DNA of 64,000 bases. Source: Rostratula benghalensis. Lineage: Eukaryota; Chordata; Aves; Charadriiformes; Rostratulidae. Both the position numbers and the translations under genes were made by a program. The notes beneath the pieces were generated by a model. It saw only the letters and a list, made by a program, of their open reading frames with translations. It was not told the origin of the DNA and searched no databases. Positions 1 to 11,521 of this stretch are shown here, in pieces (within the stretch, counting starts at the first letter, position 1; each line of letters begins with the position of its first letter). The DNA is taken from contig VXAI01000197.1 in the NCBI GenBank assembly GCA_013399305.1, forward strand, positions 849,237 to 913,236, given 5' to 3'.

Positions 1-371
1 CTAAGTATACTATTTACTATCATATTCTTTTTTAGAGCTTCAAACCAACATCCTCTAAGATTTTAAAGGAAGAAAACTCTATGCAATTTCAGGCTTATTA
101 TTAACAATCATGAATAAAAAGTTTAAAATAAACCATATATAAAAGACTAAAATTAAAATCTGTACTTCTTTTTATTCCCATATTTGTTTTCTTTTGTGTC
201 TTCAGTCTTAATTTTGTCTTTCTATAAGAGGAATGGGGATTATTTTGGTCTTTAGTGTTTTTCTTTTATCTTCCTTCTCTTCCTGTATAATGTGTTTGGA
301 CTTTTCAGGTTCTAGTTCTTCATTGTATAAACCATATTTTCAGATAAAAGTTGTCTTTTCTTTCCCCACAG
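1..371 (+). other. OTUD6B: OTUD6B intron, 3' part
   Basis: AT-rich intron sequence leading to the acceptor at 370-371. I saw no further exon or repeat. An open frame runs through the intron into the exon (233-478), but its intronic part has no recognisable protein content. Confidence 0.8.
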
Positions 372-433
372 AGGAATTTGAAAAATACTGTGATGATATA
401 GCAAACACAGCTGCATGGGGCGGTCAGCTGGAA
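372..433 (+). CDS. OTUD6B: OTUD6B coding exon (third from last)
   Basis: The acceptor is tttctttccccacag ending at 371 and the donor is gtaagt at 434. The first two bases finish a Glu codon begun in the previous exon. The exon reads [21 protein letters not shown] and ends on a codon boundary. It belongs to the middle of the OTU domain. The WGGQLE segment is characteristic of OTUD6 proteins. The preceding exon is not in the window. Confidence 0.92.
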
Positions 434-1825
434 GTAAGTATTGTGTTGATAATTTTTAGTTGTGAAATCCTCAAGTGAGTGAATACACCTTCAAAAAGGG
501 CTTCTTAAGGAAAAAAATAAATACCTGAAGGCCTAAGGGAAAATTATCATAAGTAGTTTATCAAGAACTTTCTCCTATGGTTATAGTTGTTTTCCCGTAT
601 TAGTAGCTTTTCTGATGGTGTGCCAGTGTTCTGATGTATTGGACAACACGCCAGTTAATGAATTCAGTCGTCTTAAATACCATTAGAAAGACTGACAGTG
701 CCAGTAGGGGGGAGTATTTAATTATGCAGGGTTAAGAAGGTAGCAAAGCTGACCATAGCAGAGCAATGCTGGATTTCTGTAATGCAAGTCAGAACTTGAG
801 CTTTAGAAAATATAAATTATTTTAGTTTGTCTTTTTTATTGTTTTATGAAAGAGTAGCTATCCAGTTACTGAAGCTATCCCAATGTTATCTGTGTTGTAT
901 AATCAAAATAATGATTAATTTAAGGCAACCTGTTTTCAATTAAAGTTTAAAAAGTTAAAATAATTTTGCTAATTTTAATAAAGTTTATTTTCCAACAATA
1001 TTTGAAATTTTATGCCCAAACTCATGTCTGCTAAAACTTAATGACATGTCTTCCTCTCTACATTGGCTTTAATCCTTTTATTGAATTGTTTTTATGCCTG
1101 AAAGCTAAGGGCTTTGTCGCACATCCTGCAAACACCTATTGAAGTTGTGCAAATGGATTCCCCTCCCATTGTTGTTGGTGAAGAATATTCAGGCAATCCA
1201 ATAATACTTGTGTAAGTATGCAATTTTATCCTGTCTTAAAATTAGTGAACTTATTTCTATAGCAGAGGGTTTAGCTTTGATTCTCACATGCTCTTTTATT
1301 TTCTGTTACATATCTGATGTTAAAACATTGCTCTAATAATGATCTTGCAGCTCAGAAATTGGTTGTTGTTGATGCACTTAGGTGAAAGATACTGAAATTA
1401 GAGTTCTTCAAATGCTGACAGTCAGTCTGAAGTGTGATTCAATTACTGCTTTATAGAATGCTACAAGGTCATTTTGCCTGTTACATAATTACAAAATAAC
1501 AGTGAAATTGATATAAGATGCAGCAGAAAACGTTTTATTCTTCAGAGCTTATGTCAATATGTACCTGGAAGTCACCAGAATTAAAAACTTCATTAATACT
1601 CTCCTGTTCAATGAACCTATATATTTTCTGTACTAAAACTTGAATTTATTTAAGCTATATTCCAATGCTGTTAATATTTGGTGTGACACATACTTCTAGT
1701 TACAATGAATGCTAATTCTGTAACTTTTTTTTTTTTTAAGGTATATGAGACATGCCTATGGATTAGGAGAACATTACAATTCCGTGCAAATTCTAACAGA
1801 TGCTGCTACAGAAAATGGCAGCTAG
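372..1825 (+). CDS. OTUD6B: OTUD6B, 3' end: join(372..433,1105..1211,1741..1825), partial at 5'
   Basis: These are the last three coding exons of OTU domain-containing protein 6B. The family is a set of cysteine deubiquitinases; OTUD6B is linked to ubiquitin chain removal, proteasome assembly and protein synthesis in the cytoplasm. The joined reading frame contains [16 protein letters not shown], then [14 protein letters not shown], then [16 protein letters not shown], and stops at tag 1823-1825. This is the C-terminal half of the OTU fold. The GEHYNSV motif carries the family's catalytic histidine (codon 1772-1774). The catalytic cysteine loop is encoded upstream, outside the window. All visible introns have GT-AG ends and compatible phases (exon 1 starts in phase 1; introns are phase 0 and phase 2). 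Nothing looks broken. The closely related OTUD6A is a mammalian intronless copy, so the spliced structure favours OTUD6B. SLC26A7 downstream on the same strand agrees with mammalian gene order. Confidence 0.93.
434..1104 (+). other. OTUD6B: OTUD6B intron
   Basis: A 671-base AT-rich intron with donor gtaagt and acceptor aaag. I saw no repeat, RNA gene or extra exon in it. Confidence 0.85.
1105..1211 (+). CDS. OTUD6B: OTUD6B coding exon (second from last)
   Basis: The acceptor ends in gcctgaaag at 1104 and the donor is gtaagt at 1212. The exon reads [16 protein letters not shown] followed by [16 protein letters not shown], and ends after two bases of a Val codon. It begins in frame directly after the preceding exon's GQLE, giving [13 protein letters not shown], the expected OTUD6B order. 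Confidence 0.93.
1212..1740 (+). other. OTUD6B: OTUD6B last intron
   Basis: A 529-base intron with donor gtaagt and a long T tract before the acceptor at 1739-1740. It holds no recognised element. Confidence 0.85.
1741..1825 (+). CDS. OTUD6B: OTUD6B terminal coding exon
   Basis: A strong T-rich tract ending in aag (to 1740) precedes the exon. The first base completes Val, then [15 protein letters not shown] and a short tail ending in ATENGS lead to a tag stop at 1823. The His in GEHYNSV is the catalytic histidine of the OTU family. The last residues, after about codon 16, are the least conserved part of the family, so differences from mammals there are expected. Confidence 0.93.
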
Positions 1826-3940
1826 CATACAAAATCCATAAATCCACATGGATAACAGTTGCATCTTGATGTGTTGGGCTACAGACAATTCCTAGACAGA
1901 CTGGAAAGTAAAACTAAATGGAATGGATTAAAAATGAAAAGAAGACATGCAAAATTTGACTATAAATCAGAAATAGCTCTGGATTTAAAACAAAACCAAA
2001 CCAAAACCATACAACAGTATTTTGAACTTGTAGGTATTAATCATGTTTAGAAGATCTTCTCTGAAATGGCAGCTGTGCAGATCAGAGTATTTTTTTTTAA
2101 TAGAGCTTCTTCCCATGCTGCAGTGAAAAAACAGAGTAGTAAATGTTTTGGTTAATTTACATTTCTGCTGAAGAATTAAGGTCACATGAAGATTCCCAAT
2201 TATGTTGTTTCTGTCAAATTTTGATGATCACGGAAGAGTTAAGGCATTTAAAATAATTTATTTCATTTTGATTGGTAGAACGTCCTCTACAGTGTTTCTT
2301 TAGTTCTCTCAGGATCTAGCTTTAACGCTGTAGTAGGTACCCCCTTCTTTAATTGGGCAGAGAAGAGCTGGAGGCAAATGCAGTATTAGAGTGTTTTGCT
2401 TGGCTGAAGGAGTTGCACAATCATTTTATTTGAAAGACTTTCATCTAAGATTTTTGCCATAGTTGGATGACTTCACTTTTGTTGTTGGTTTGTTTTTGAC
2501 GGTAGGAACTGAATGCTTGCTGCTGATCCTAGTGCTGAATCTGTAGGAAAAGCATTGCTGTTTTTGAACATATATCATCATAACATTGATCCAAGTTCAC
2601 TCCGGGGTTTATTCCTCGTGGTCTTTCATCTGTGCCAGTAATCTTATAAACAAAAAGTTCCTCAGTGTCCTCGCTTCAGGTAGTGAAACTCATCTGAACT
2701 CATTGTTATGTATCTCCTGATCTAAGCACTTTGTGATCTAAAATGTGATGTTTTAAAATCCTTAAAAGAACTGATTGCATACAGGTTGAAAAATAACCAC
2801 TTTGGATTTTGTCAGTAACTTTAAAGGTGACCTGCAGACTAATTAAGTTAATTTAATTTTCATTGCTCCTTATGATGCACAGAGACTTGAAAGGTGTGAC
2901 TTTTGTGTTGTGTTTTGGTTTTTTTTTTCAAATGTCTTGAATTTTTGCATTAGAAACAGATTTTTTGAGTTTAAGTCACTGTAAATGTGACGCCAAAATT
3001 AGCAGCATACTGAAACCAAAGTTGCAATGCAATTATTTTATAATGGTGGAAGTGATTTATTTATTTATTTTTTTCTTTTTTTAAAAGCCGTAGTCAACAA
3101 CATGATTATTGTCTACATTTTAGTGCTGATGAATCGGTTGGAGAAAAGTGTTCCATGTCAGGTTTCAACACCTTTGCCCTGACTTGATGTTTATGAGCTA
3201 CCAGTGCACATTGTGTAGTCCTCCAGTAAAGCCAGACAGCAGATTGACATTTGTGGGACTTGGAAGGAAAAATCTGTTCTTACTGAAGAAGGAGGAGATA
3301 AGTGTTCACTTTATGGATCTGATTCAAAGCACTTTGAGAGAAAGGGCAGGGGAAAAAGAATCAGACCACTATAGCAGGGGTTTTTGGACAAGCAGAACTT
3401 GAATTATGACTTCTTTAGACTGGTACCTGCCAGGAAAATGTTAACCAGATCATGTCCTTATTTATCTGATAGAGTATAGCAAATATAGCTGTATTTATAG
3501 CAGCTGGCTTGCTGTACAATTTGCTTTACTACCTTGATTGTATAAAACAATGTTTTTAATTTCAAACAGCAAATGGGGTGCAACAGTATAGAAAAGGTGT
3601 GTCTATTTGTAATACCACTATAAATTTCACTAAAATTAATAGTCAGATATACTGTTCTCTGTTTTGCTTAGAATTGATGTGGCGTGAAATGCACATGCTG
3701 CATTTTATACATACCCCATGAAAAAAGTTGTTTGGTTTATTGAGTTTTCATTCTTGTTTGATTAACTGATGGAGAAATGGTCTCAGAATTGTGTTATGCC
3801 CCTACCAACAGTTTGTCCTGTTGATGTTTACAATTTATATAAAACAAGATAATGTTTTAACATAGTGGGTGAAAGACTCTCACTCATGCTGTATGGGACT
3901 TGCCAAGAAGTAATAAATTGGTTTGTTTGTGGCACATCTT
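1826..3940 (+). other. OTUD6B: probable OTUD6B 3' UTR
   Basis: This is non-coding sequence following the OTUD6B stop, with no repeats that I recognise. An AATAAA hexamer at 3912-3917 is followed within 30 bases by a GT-rich stretch (ggtttgtttgtggc), the layout of a cleavage and polyadenylation site. This makes a roughly 2.1-kb 3' UTR plausible. I see no direct evidence for the exact end, and earlier or later sites are possible. Confidence 0.45.
3912..3917 (+). terminator. OTUD6B: candidate polyadenylation signal AATAAA
   Basis: A canonical AATAAA hexamer about 2.09 kb past the OTUD6B stop codon, with a GT-rich downstream element right after it. It is a candidate for the end of the OTUD6B transcript. 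AATAAA is common in AT-rich DNA, so confidence is limited. Confidence 0.35.
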
Positions 3941-4996
3941 GCTGTGGTCACTCTTAATTCAGAGTATTAATTAGCTTACTTATTTTTATAGCTTTAGGGT
4001 CCTACTGTGGTGTGAATTATCCCAACAACTAATTGTTCAAGCAGAAAAAGCTTTACTCTTTAAGAAATTATGCTGTTTCTAAACAAAATTTATTCTCAGT
4101 GTTTTAGAAGTTAAACTTGACCTCTTCCGAAAAACTGTTACTTGAAAAAACTATTGATATTCTCCATACACACAAATGATCAAGTGAAACTAGGAGGGTT
4201 TTTTTTTTCAAAATACAGCTTTTAACTTTGTGAGATGACATTTTCTCTGCAACATAGCGCTGTTACTTTTAAGTTCACATGTATTCAAGTAGCTTTTCTT
4301 GTGTTCATCTGCAATTCATGAACATCAGTCTCTTAGCTATGTGTGACGTGTAGCGTTTGTCCATGGCCTCTTCACTTAATCTGCAGCTGGTCTCTGCTCT
4401 CCCATGCATCCCTGGTAATGTGGCTTCAGCACAGGCCTGTCATAAATTATGTAAATATTCCATGACTTTAATGATATTTTTCTTAAAAGAAATTACTTAT
4501 ACAAGATGCAATCAAGCAGTAATGTTCCTTGTGTGTTTTTGTACAATTCTAATAACTTGTTGTGGGTGCATGTATTAAAATAGCACACCAAAGCTGAAAT
4601 GTGGTGAAGAGAGAAATTTGTTTCTCAGCCACTTGTCGCAAGGTAAAATCATCATCACTAGAGTCACTTTTTGCATCCTCTCTGTGCTCTGTCCTTCCTG
4701 CCTCCTCTTTATAACAGGCAGTTCAACCGTTGTGACAGGCTTCAGGAAAAGAAGCTGAAATTCCAAGTCTATGCTCCTACCCTGTCTCAAGGAGTAGGAG
4801 GTGCTGGCCCTTCATCAATGGGACAGCTGAGTAAGCGGAGACAGGCAGCATCTCTTTTGTAGGTGATAAAGGTGGTTGCAGTGCAGCCAAGTCATGGTGT
4901 ATGTTCTGGGAAGTCCTGGTCAGGTGTGTTCAATAGGTGTGTTGGTACGTGGCATCTTCAGGGCTATGATAGCCAATGGAGTGAATGCTGAATGCC
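3941..4996. other. intergenic, no recognised element
   Basis: AT-rich intergenic DNA. It holds short open frames only and no recognisable exon or transposon. Confidence 0.6.
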
Positions 4997-5358
4997 CCAG
5001 AGGAGGCTGAGGGGAGACCTTACTGCACTCTATAACTACCTGAAAAAAAGGTTATAATGAGGTGGGGTCCAGTCTCTCTCCCAAGTAACAGGTGATAGGA
5101 TAAGAAAACAATGACAAATTGTGCCAGGGAAGGTTTAGATTGGATATTAGGAAAAATTGCTTCACCTACATGGTTATCAAGCATCGGAACAAGCTGTCCA
5201 GGGAAGTGGTGGAATTGCCATCCCTTGAAGTATCTAAAGGTACAGGTAGACGTGGTGCTGGGGGATGTGGTTTAGTGGTGCTTTTGGCAGTGCTAGGTTG
5301 ATGGTTGGACTCCATAATCTTAGAGGTCCCTTCCAACCTAGATGGTTCTATGATTTTA
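4997..5358 (+). mobile_element. CR1 retrotransposon fragment (3' end)
   Basis: 5'-truncated CR1 non-LTR element. Diagnostic segments are gaggaggctgaggggagac (near 5000), ccaagtaacaggtgatagga (near 5081), cagggaagtggtgga (near 5199), and the 3' end ggactccataatcttagagg followed by ccttccaacc and ggttctatgatttt. Many substitutions and small indels indicate an old insertion. No coding capacity remains. Confidence 0.93.
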
Positions 5359-8300
5359 AGAGATACCTCAAAGGCTGTGGTGAGAGCAAAAGTCAGTTTC
5401 CCGTTTGTTCTCAGGGTGGTCTACAAGACAACACTTGGGACCATCACCTTTCATAGGCTGTGAAATTGTTGCAAATACAACTTTTTATTTTTAGTCCTCA
5501 AGACACTACCAGCCCACTTCTATCTCCCAGCTGATCTCCTGGGATGTATTTATGAATGACAAGCAGTTGATTACTTAAGTAGCTGAACAGACAAAAAATA
5601 GGATCTGAAATATGTAAGGCATTTTCTGGGCTTTTCTTGGCTCCAGTTAGAACACTGACCCATTCCTTTGTTTTGAGAGACTGATAAAAGCAGCCCATAG
5701 GTTAGGTTTAATCACTAGAGGCATATGATATACGTACGTCTGAATACAACTTAAATTCTTAGTAATTGCCTCTGTATGTTACAAACAGGTATACCATAAA
5801 ATGAATTTTTCACACACAAAAAGATCTTCATTAAAATTCCAAATAAACTGATAGAATCTCTGTGTTCCAGATTAAATAAAGCTTTTCAATCAACACCCTG
5901 ATGCATTTATCTTTATAAACTAGAAAAGTTGGAGTCCACAAGCTTAAGTAGTAACAAGATAAAAAAGTATTCCCGGGAAGCCGTTTTCAACAAAAGCTCC
6001 CTGCACTTCATCACTCCTGCAAATAAATGTTTTGTCATATCTGAAGAGATGAGGTGCACAAAGAGTCTGGATATGCTGTATTTGTCTAGATAAACAAATC
6101 TTAAAACTTTGCAGATGTGAGTAATGCCATTTTTTATTTTTTTTTTGAATACAGGCATGGTGGTTGTGCGTTTTTTTTTTTTTTTTTTTTAATTTTCTTT
6201 TGGATAATAATATACAAAAAACATTTGAGCAATATATCTTCTTTGGAAATGATTACATAAGTCATGAAAATGCACTTTAGTAATTCCGTTCTGGATGGTG
6301 TACTCTTTTGAGGAAGCTAAGGATGTGGAGATTTTAAATGAATAATTATTCCTTATATACAAATACAAAACTCAAAATATGCCTGAAGCATCATCGGTAT
6401 GAATAAGCAATACTTGTCACATCCCAATAAGGTTTCTTTGAGTTTGGAAAGAGCAAGGGCCAAAAGACAGCACATCAGCTAAAGAACCATTTATTTTTTT
6501 CTTTTGACTCCATGCAGTGCTGGAGCACAAGAAACCAGAAGCAGAACAGGGAAAGCTGTTGGTAACTGGGGATTCTGGAGTGACAGACAAGTGTATGACA
6601 GACTAAGAATGGGGAAGATGTGGGAGAGCAGGAATGCGAGAGCTGGAATAACTGTGGGACTAGCAAAGCGGAGAGATGGCAAACTAAGCTAGCAGCCTGT
6701 TTTCCAGAAGAAACATCAGCTGCACAGGTGGGTTGTGTTTTATCCACAGGAACTCTTCCTATGCTAAAAAATCTTTCTAAAGAGGGAAAGAAATAAAGGT
6801 AGGTGTTTCCAGCTTTTACTGCTTTTTCTAGTTCGTAATTTACTTAATTTTCTGAAGAAATATCGCTACACACCTTGGCACAGGTTTTACTTGTATGTGC
6901 TTTTACACCTCACATGCTTGTGAAGGGTTGCACTGTGTCACCAGCAGCCTCCAACATTTGGGGTTGGGTGAGTTCCCCGAGAGACAGGGCTTCTCTGGCA
7001 GCTACCTTTGTGCTGCCAGCCTTCGTTCACTGGTTGGTAGAACTGCAGATCACTTTAACTGATTTAAAAAACTTTATTTTAATCTCTTGATAACATGACA
7101 GGTTGTGTACTGTGTTTTGTCACCAATTCAGTGGTGGTATTTGATCTCTGCTGCTGGAGTACTTTATCCTTCTGCTTTGGAACATTTTATCACAATTTTT
7201 GCAGACAACTGTGTAACAAGAGTCAACATGGAGATATTTGAGGAAAAAACCTACATGGGACTGTAGCTGGAGAACACAGTGAAAGAATAAATTCCAACCT
7301 GGAAAACAGTGCTGTTCAGTAAAAACAATAATGAAAAGATTCTCAAGGAAAATTATGCTCTTGATATCCCAAACCTTTACGTGATAGTTTTTATCTTTTA
7401 GCTTTGGCAGCCCAGTAAAAGTTTTGGTGGTTTGTTTTTAACAGAGAAGAAACTGGATCTCATAAGTTTGATAGCACGCTTGGGTTTTGCAAATTCTGTA
7501 ATTTCTAAAAGAACACTAGCTTTACCCGACATAACAAGTGATATCCCTCCCCTGCCCCGGTACAAGGCCACATTACGAAAGTTATGATAAGGGTAACTTT
7601 CTAGCTAGAATACTTTGAGCTTCTAACATTTTTTTGTGGATCATCCTTGATGGTGTGTGTAGCAGTTGGAGGCGTTTGGGTGTTCTTAATTTTAAAAAAA
7701 GTGTCTTTAACGGTGGGGTTTTGAGAAGAGACAGGAAGGACAGAGATTGCTTTCTGGAATTGGGTAATAATTGAACTGAGACATTTGGGCACTAGGTGGG
7801 TGTATTGGGAAAACTGCATTTAAAGATCTGTGTACCAATGTATCTTCTACATGTGCTGACTTGTCCATGTGGTAACCCCTTTGGAGAAAAAAAACAACTT
7901 AGCCACAGATTTCTAGTACTAGAGCTGGAAGTCTGTTGGCTGTGGCAGATGTAGGGCACCACTGGGAATAAAGAGAAATGTGGAATATTTTCTGTGATTG
8001 GAGTAATACGTTGAATGGATACAGGCTCTTTAGGAAGGGCAGCAGGAGAGGTGAGGAGGAGAGGTTTAGTTTAGTGCTAGGTTCTGGGCAGGTGACCTAT
8101 CTGTTCATAGTTTATGGGTCAGGATCAGAGGGGTGGCCTATGTGGGGCACATTGTGGTGGGTGCCTGCAACACACCAACCAATGTATTTTTACTAATATT
8201 AATAACAATGGGGGTTCTGCACAGTTTGAGTTCCCTGCCCAGCTCTAGAGCCTTAATCAAAAAATAAGACAAAGCAGGTAAATTTGAAAATAATTGCTTA

Positions 8301-8933
8301 GTAAATAGATTTGATTACAAAATCTTCATTAAATGCTGTGTATGAAACTCGGTGTCTTTTCCCTGCAAGACTTCTGTATGCATTTTAAGAAGAACACACC
8401 TATTTATGCTAGAGGTGAAACCAAATGTCAGTAGAGGCTTTCTTGCATTCCTGCTTACTTCACACAATGCACGGTACATATCTCAGGGATGTGTGTAACA
8501 TCAGAGTTTGTCAGGTGCACAAACTAAGCTGTTATCTTCAATGACTGGGCCTTCCAAAACTGCTAACAAATATTCCGTGATTTAAGAGTCTTGACATAGT
8601 CTTTATAAATTTCTGCTGTACTGGTATGCAACATTATGAGCACTTAGGAAATAATTTCAAGGACTGTCATGACATACACATTTCAGTAAGGGGAAAAAAG
8701 CCAATCCCGTACTGTGCACTGTAAACAGATGAGAACTGCTGACTATTAAACAGGCCAAGAGAACAAACAGGATATCTGGTAAATGTGTAAGCTTAATTAT
8801 TATTTTTTTAAACATAATTTCTTATGCATAATTACTACATATGCATATATATAAAACATTTTTTTGGCTAAAATTTAGTTTAGCTAATTGAAGTAATCAG
8901 CTTAAATAGAAAGGCATAACTTGGATAGAATAT
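5359..8933. other. intergenic, no recognised gene
   Basis: Mostly AT-rich DNA with a 20-base T run at 6171-6190. The block 6500-6760 is richer in G and C than its flanks and open in several frames, but none of the frames resembles a known protein. I see nothing else that I can name. Confidence 0.55.
6171..6190. repeat. poly-T run (20 T)
   Basis: An uninterrupted run of 20 T in intergenic DNA. It is not attached to a recognisable retrotransposon body. Confidence 0.9.
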
Positions 8934-11520
8934 TCCCTCCAATTTAGCAGCTGCCACACATCTCATTAAGCATTTTCTACTTCTTGCACCTCATTAAATG
9001 AAGGTTTATATAGGAGTGAACTGGGCAGGAATAACATACTTTGTCACACAGCATTAGCGATCTCACATAGCCTTCTCCTTTTGAAATTCATCCTCCATCT
9101 ATCTATGTCACAGGGCACCAGTCCCAGCAAATGTGACTGTTTCTGGCAGATATTATTAAGTGGTAGCAAATACCTTGCTGTCTATTTGGACTCAAATTAC
9201 ACCAGTTATTACACAGAAGTCACTCTAATATCAGGTTTCTTAAGCATTTCACCTCTATTGAAAGGACTTCTCCATCTTGGAATAGGTAATGATTTCCTCT
9301 GCATGTGCAGTACTTGCTGCCTCTGCTGCAACTGCCAGTAAGAGTCCCAAACCTATAATGATTTTTCTTTTTCTTTTTCTTTTTCTTTTTCTTTTTCTTT
9401 TTCTTTCTTTTTTTTTTTTTTTTTTTTAAATCTGGACTTCAGCTAGGAGTACTTGGGTTCAGGTCAGGGAGTTAATACCATATAGTTTGTAGTAACAACT
9501 ACATTATTACTCATAGAGTACATAATGAAAAAGAGTGACTTGGAAATAGAAGGTCCTAAATTCTATTGCCATCTCCCTCAGCCATCCACTCCTCGAGATG
9601 CTCTTTCATATACATTTACTTTCTGTAGTGCTGATAAATCCTAGTTTTTCCCTAGATTGTCTTAAAGTTAGGGAGTTTGGGAAGTGAATGATTTGTGTGT
9701 TGGATAATGAACTTTCAACCCCATATTAAATGATGTAATGCAGTTAAAAACTGCTTTTGAAAGAGACCGAGGTGCATATGCCTCATTCCAACTGTGTGTA
9801 AATGTGTGGATCCCATTATGGAAAAATAAATGCAGCTTCATAGTCATGATTACTTTAGCTGACATGTTAGCTGAGCAGCAGTAAAATACACCTCATCATA
9901 ATATGTATTTTTAATCTTGCCAATGATTTACACCATGCAAGCTAAAATTACCTCACGGGGTTAGACGGAATGAAGTCAGTGAAAAGCAGCTAAGCTTGAT
10001 AATTAAGCTAGACAAAAGTAGTAAGTCGGTTTTTACTGCTTGTAAATTTATTTAAGTACTAAAACCCCACATCCTTTCTTTTAGCTATGATTGGTCCTGC
10101 TGTGGGTGTGTGCAAACAAAACAGACCTCAGATATTTCATAACAGTAAATAAACAGTTTTTTATTTCATTTGGAGAACTGCATTGGAAAGTGCTAAGATT
10201 TGTGATTAAGAAACACCTCCAGTCTTGAAATTCTTCTGATAAATCATGGAAGCAAAGCAACAAAAAAGAGCACTTTGCTGTTTGATAGAGTCTTTTTACT
10301 ATGTTCTTATCCGTACTGCTTGGGAGAGGATGTTTTTGTTTAGGCATTTTTCTTGCTGTCTTTTCTCATCTCAGGGTAGTCAATGTGGTGGTGACAGGAA
10401 CCAGGAACCTTTAATAACAGAAAAATCAATGTGTATTCATCGGCCTTTTCCATTTGAAGTTAACTGTTATGTAGATAAAATGTACAGCATTTATACTTAG
10501 AATATTTTCAAGCATTTCAGTGTAAAATAAGATCATTATAATTCATCATCCAACAATATCTTTCTTTTCAATTTGGCCTTTGAGACAGTTTTTGCAGCAT
10601 CATTGTGTAAGATGGTCTTGTCAGTTTGTTGATATTTTTATTTTTTTTTTAAACATTCCATAATGGAAATCAAATGAGCAATTTCATTTAAAAAGATACA
10701 AACAGCAATTGAATCCTAAAATTTGGAAGAAAAGAATATCCATATATTTTTAATTTATTTTTTGTCATTGTTACTTGATGTTCTGTAACAACTTGGAGCA
10801 ATGACTTAATCCAAGATCTCAAACAGAATGCAGTTGGCTGTGTCATGACTACAGAGACACTTAAGGGCACTAGCACTTATGTTCTGTATGCCAACACAGG
10901 CTCTGTCCTTATTTGACAACCTGTTTGTAGTTACTAAGGGTTTTTGCTTACAACTGAATTGTAAAGGATGTGCTTTTATGTCTAATTTGTATGAGGTGTT
11001 GTGAATTAATGGTTGCTCTTCCTATGCTATCCATTGGATGCAGGTGCTTGCTACACAGGCCACGGATTTGCTATGGTTGATAAGGTCATAGAGGTTAAAT
11101 CATTTGTCTGTAATATGATGAATTTTACAACAGGAAAGAGAATTGGATTACAAGGGGATGTGGGATGAGAAATTGAGGTGGAATTGTAAATATTGAAGAA
11201 GCATTCCTGAGAAACAAGCAATCCTGAGTGTGTATTATTCAGTGTAAGCATACATTTATTTGGAAGTAAATGGATTTCAAAGTGTCTGAAGTATTTGGAT
11301 TTTAAAGCTCTGTTGTTTGTCTGGTTCTGAATGATACTAGATAAGATGACTTACAGTACTTTTCATTGGAGGACTTAATAAGTGGTTGGCTTCTTATACA
11401 GCTGCCTAATCAAAGGCTTTATTATGTTTTATAATTTATAGGTTTATAAAGAATTTTTAAGACCGCCAATATGAATGTGTTTTAGGTTCCATTTGTAGGT
11501 GATGGAAAAGGGGTTAAAGT
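8934..11520. repeat. 2.59-kb direct duplication, copy 1
   Basis: This block is repeated at 13797-16383 in the same orientation with a constant offset of 4863 bases. By eye the copies are the same throughout, including every short open frame and the (CTTTTT)n plus T20 tract. The one difference I noticed is 8942 (a) against 13805 (g), next to the left edge. No gene was recognised inside. The copy ends exactly at a single N (11521). It could be a true recent segmental duplication or a duplicated contig piece in the assembly. Confidence 0.97.
9362..9427. repeat. (CTTTTT)n microsatellite ending in T20, copy 1
   Basis: A pyrimidine tract of repeated CTTTTT units, then ctttc, then 20 T. It lies inside the duplicated block. 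The identical tract is found at 14225-14290. Confidence 0.95.
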
Positions 11521-11521
11521 N
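11521..11521. other. single undetermined base (N) at duplication edge
   Basis: A lone n lies immediately after the last base shared by the two duplicate copies. Sequence to the right (aggcaagag) does not match what follows copy 2 (tggtcaacac). A single N at a homology breakpoint suggests a contig join or an unresolved base. Confidence 0.95.

Noticed and set aside
233..478. 81-codon frame starting in OTUD6B intron and reading through the exon
   Set aside because: Only 372-433 is coding. The start Met and hydrophobic intronic part are chance, and the true exon is entered by splicing.
10246..10500. Open frames repeated identically in both duplicate copies (for example 10246-10500 and 15109-15363)
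   Set aside because: Their identity reflects the DNA duplication, not selection on a protein; no similarity to known proteins.
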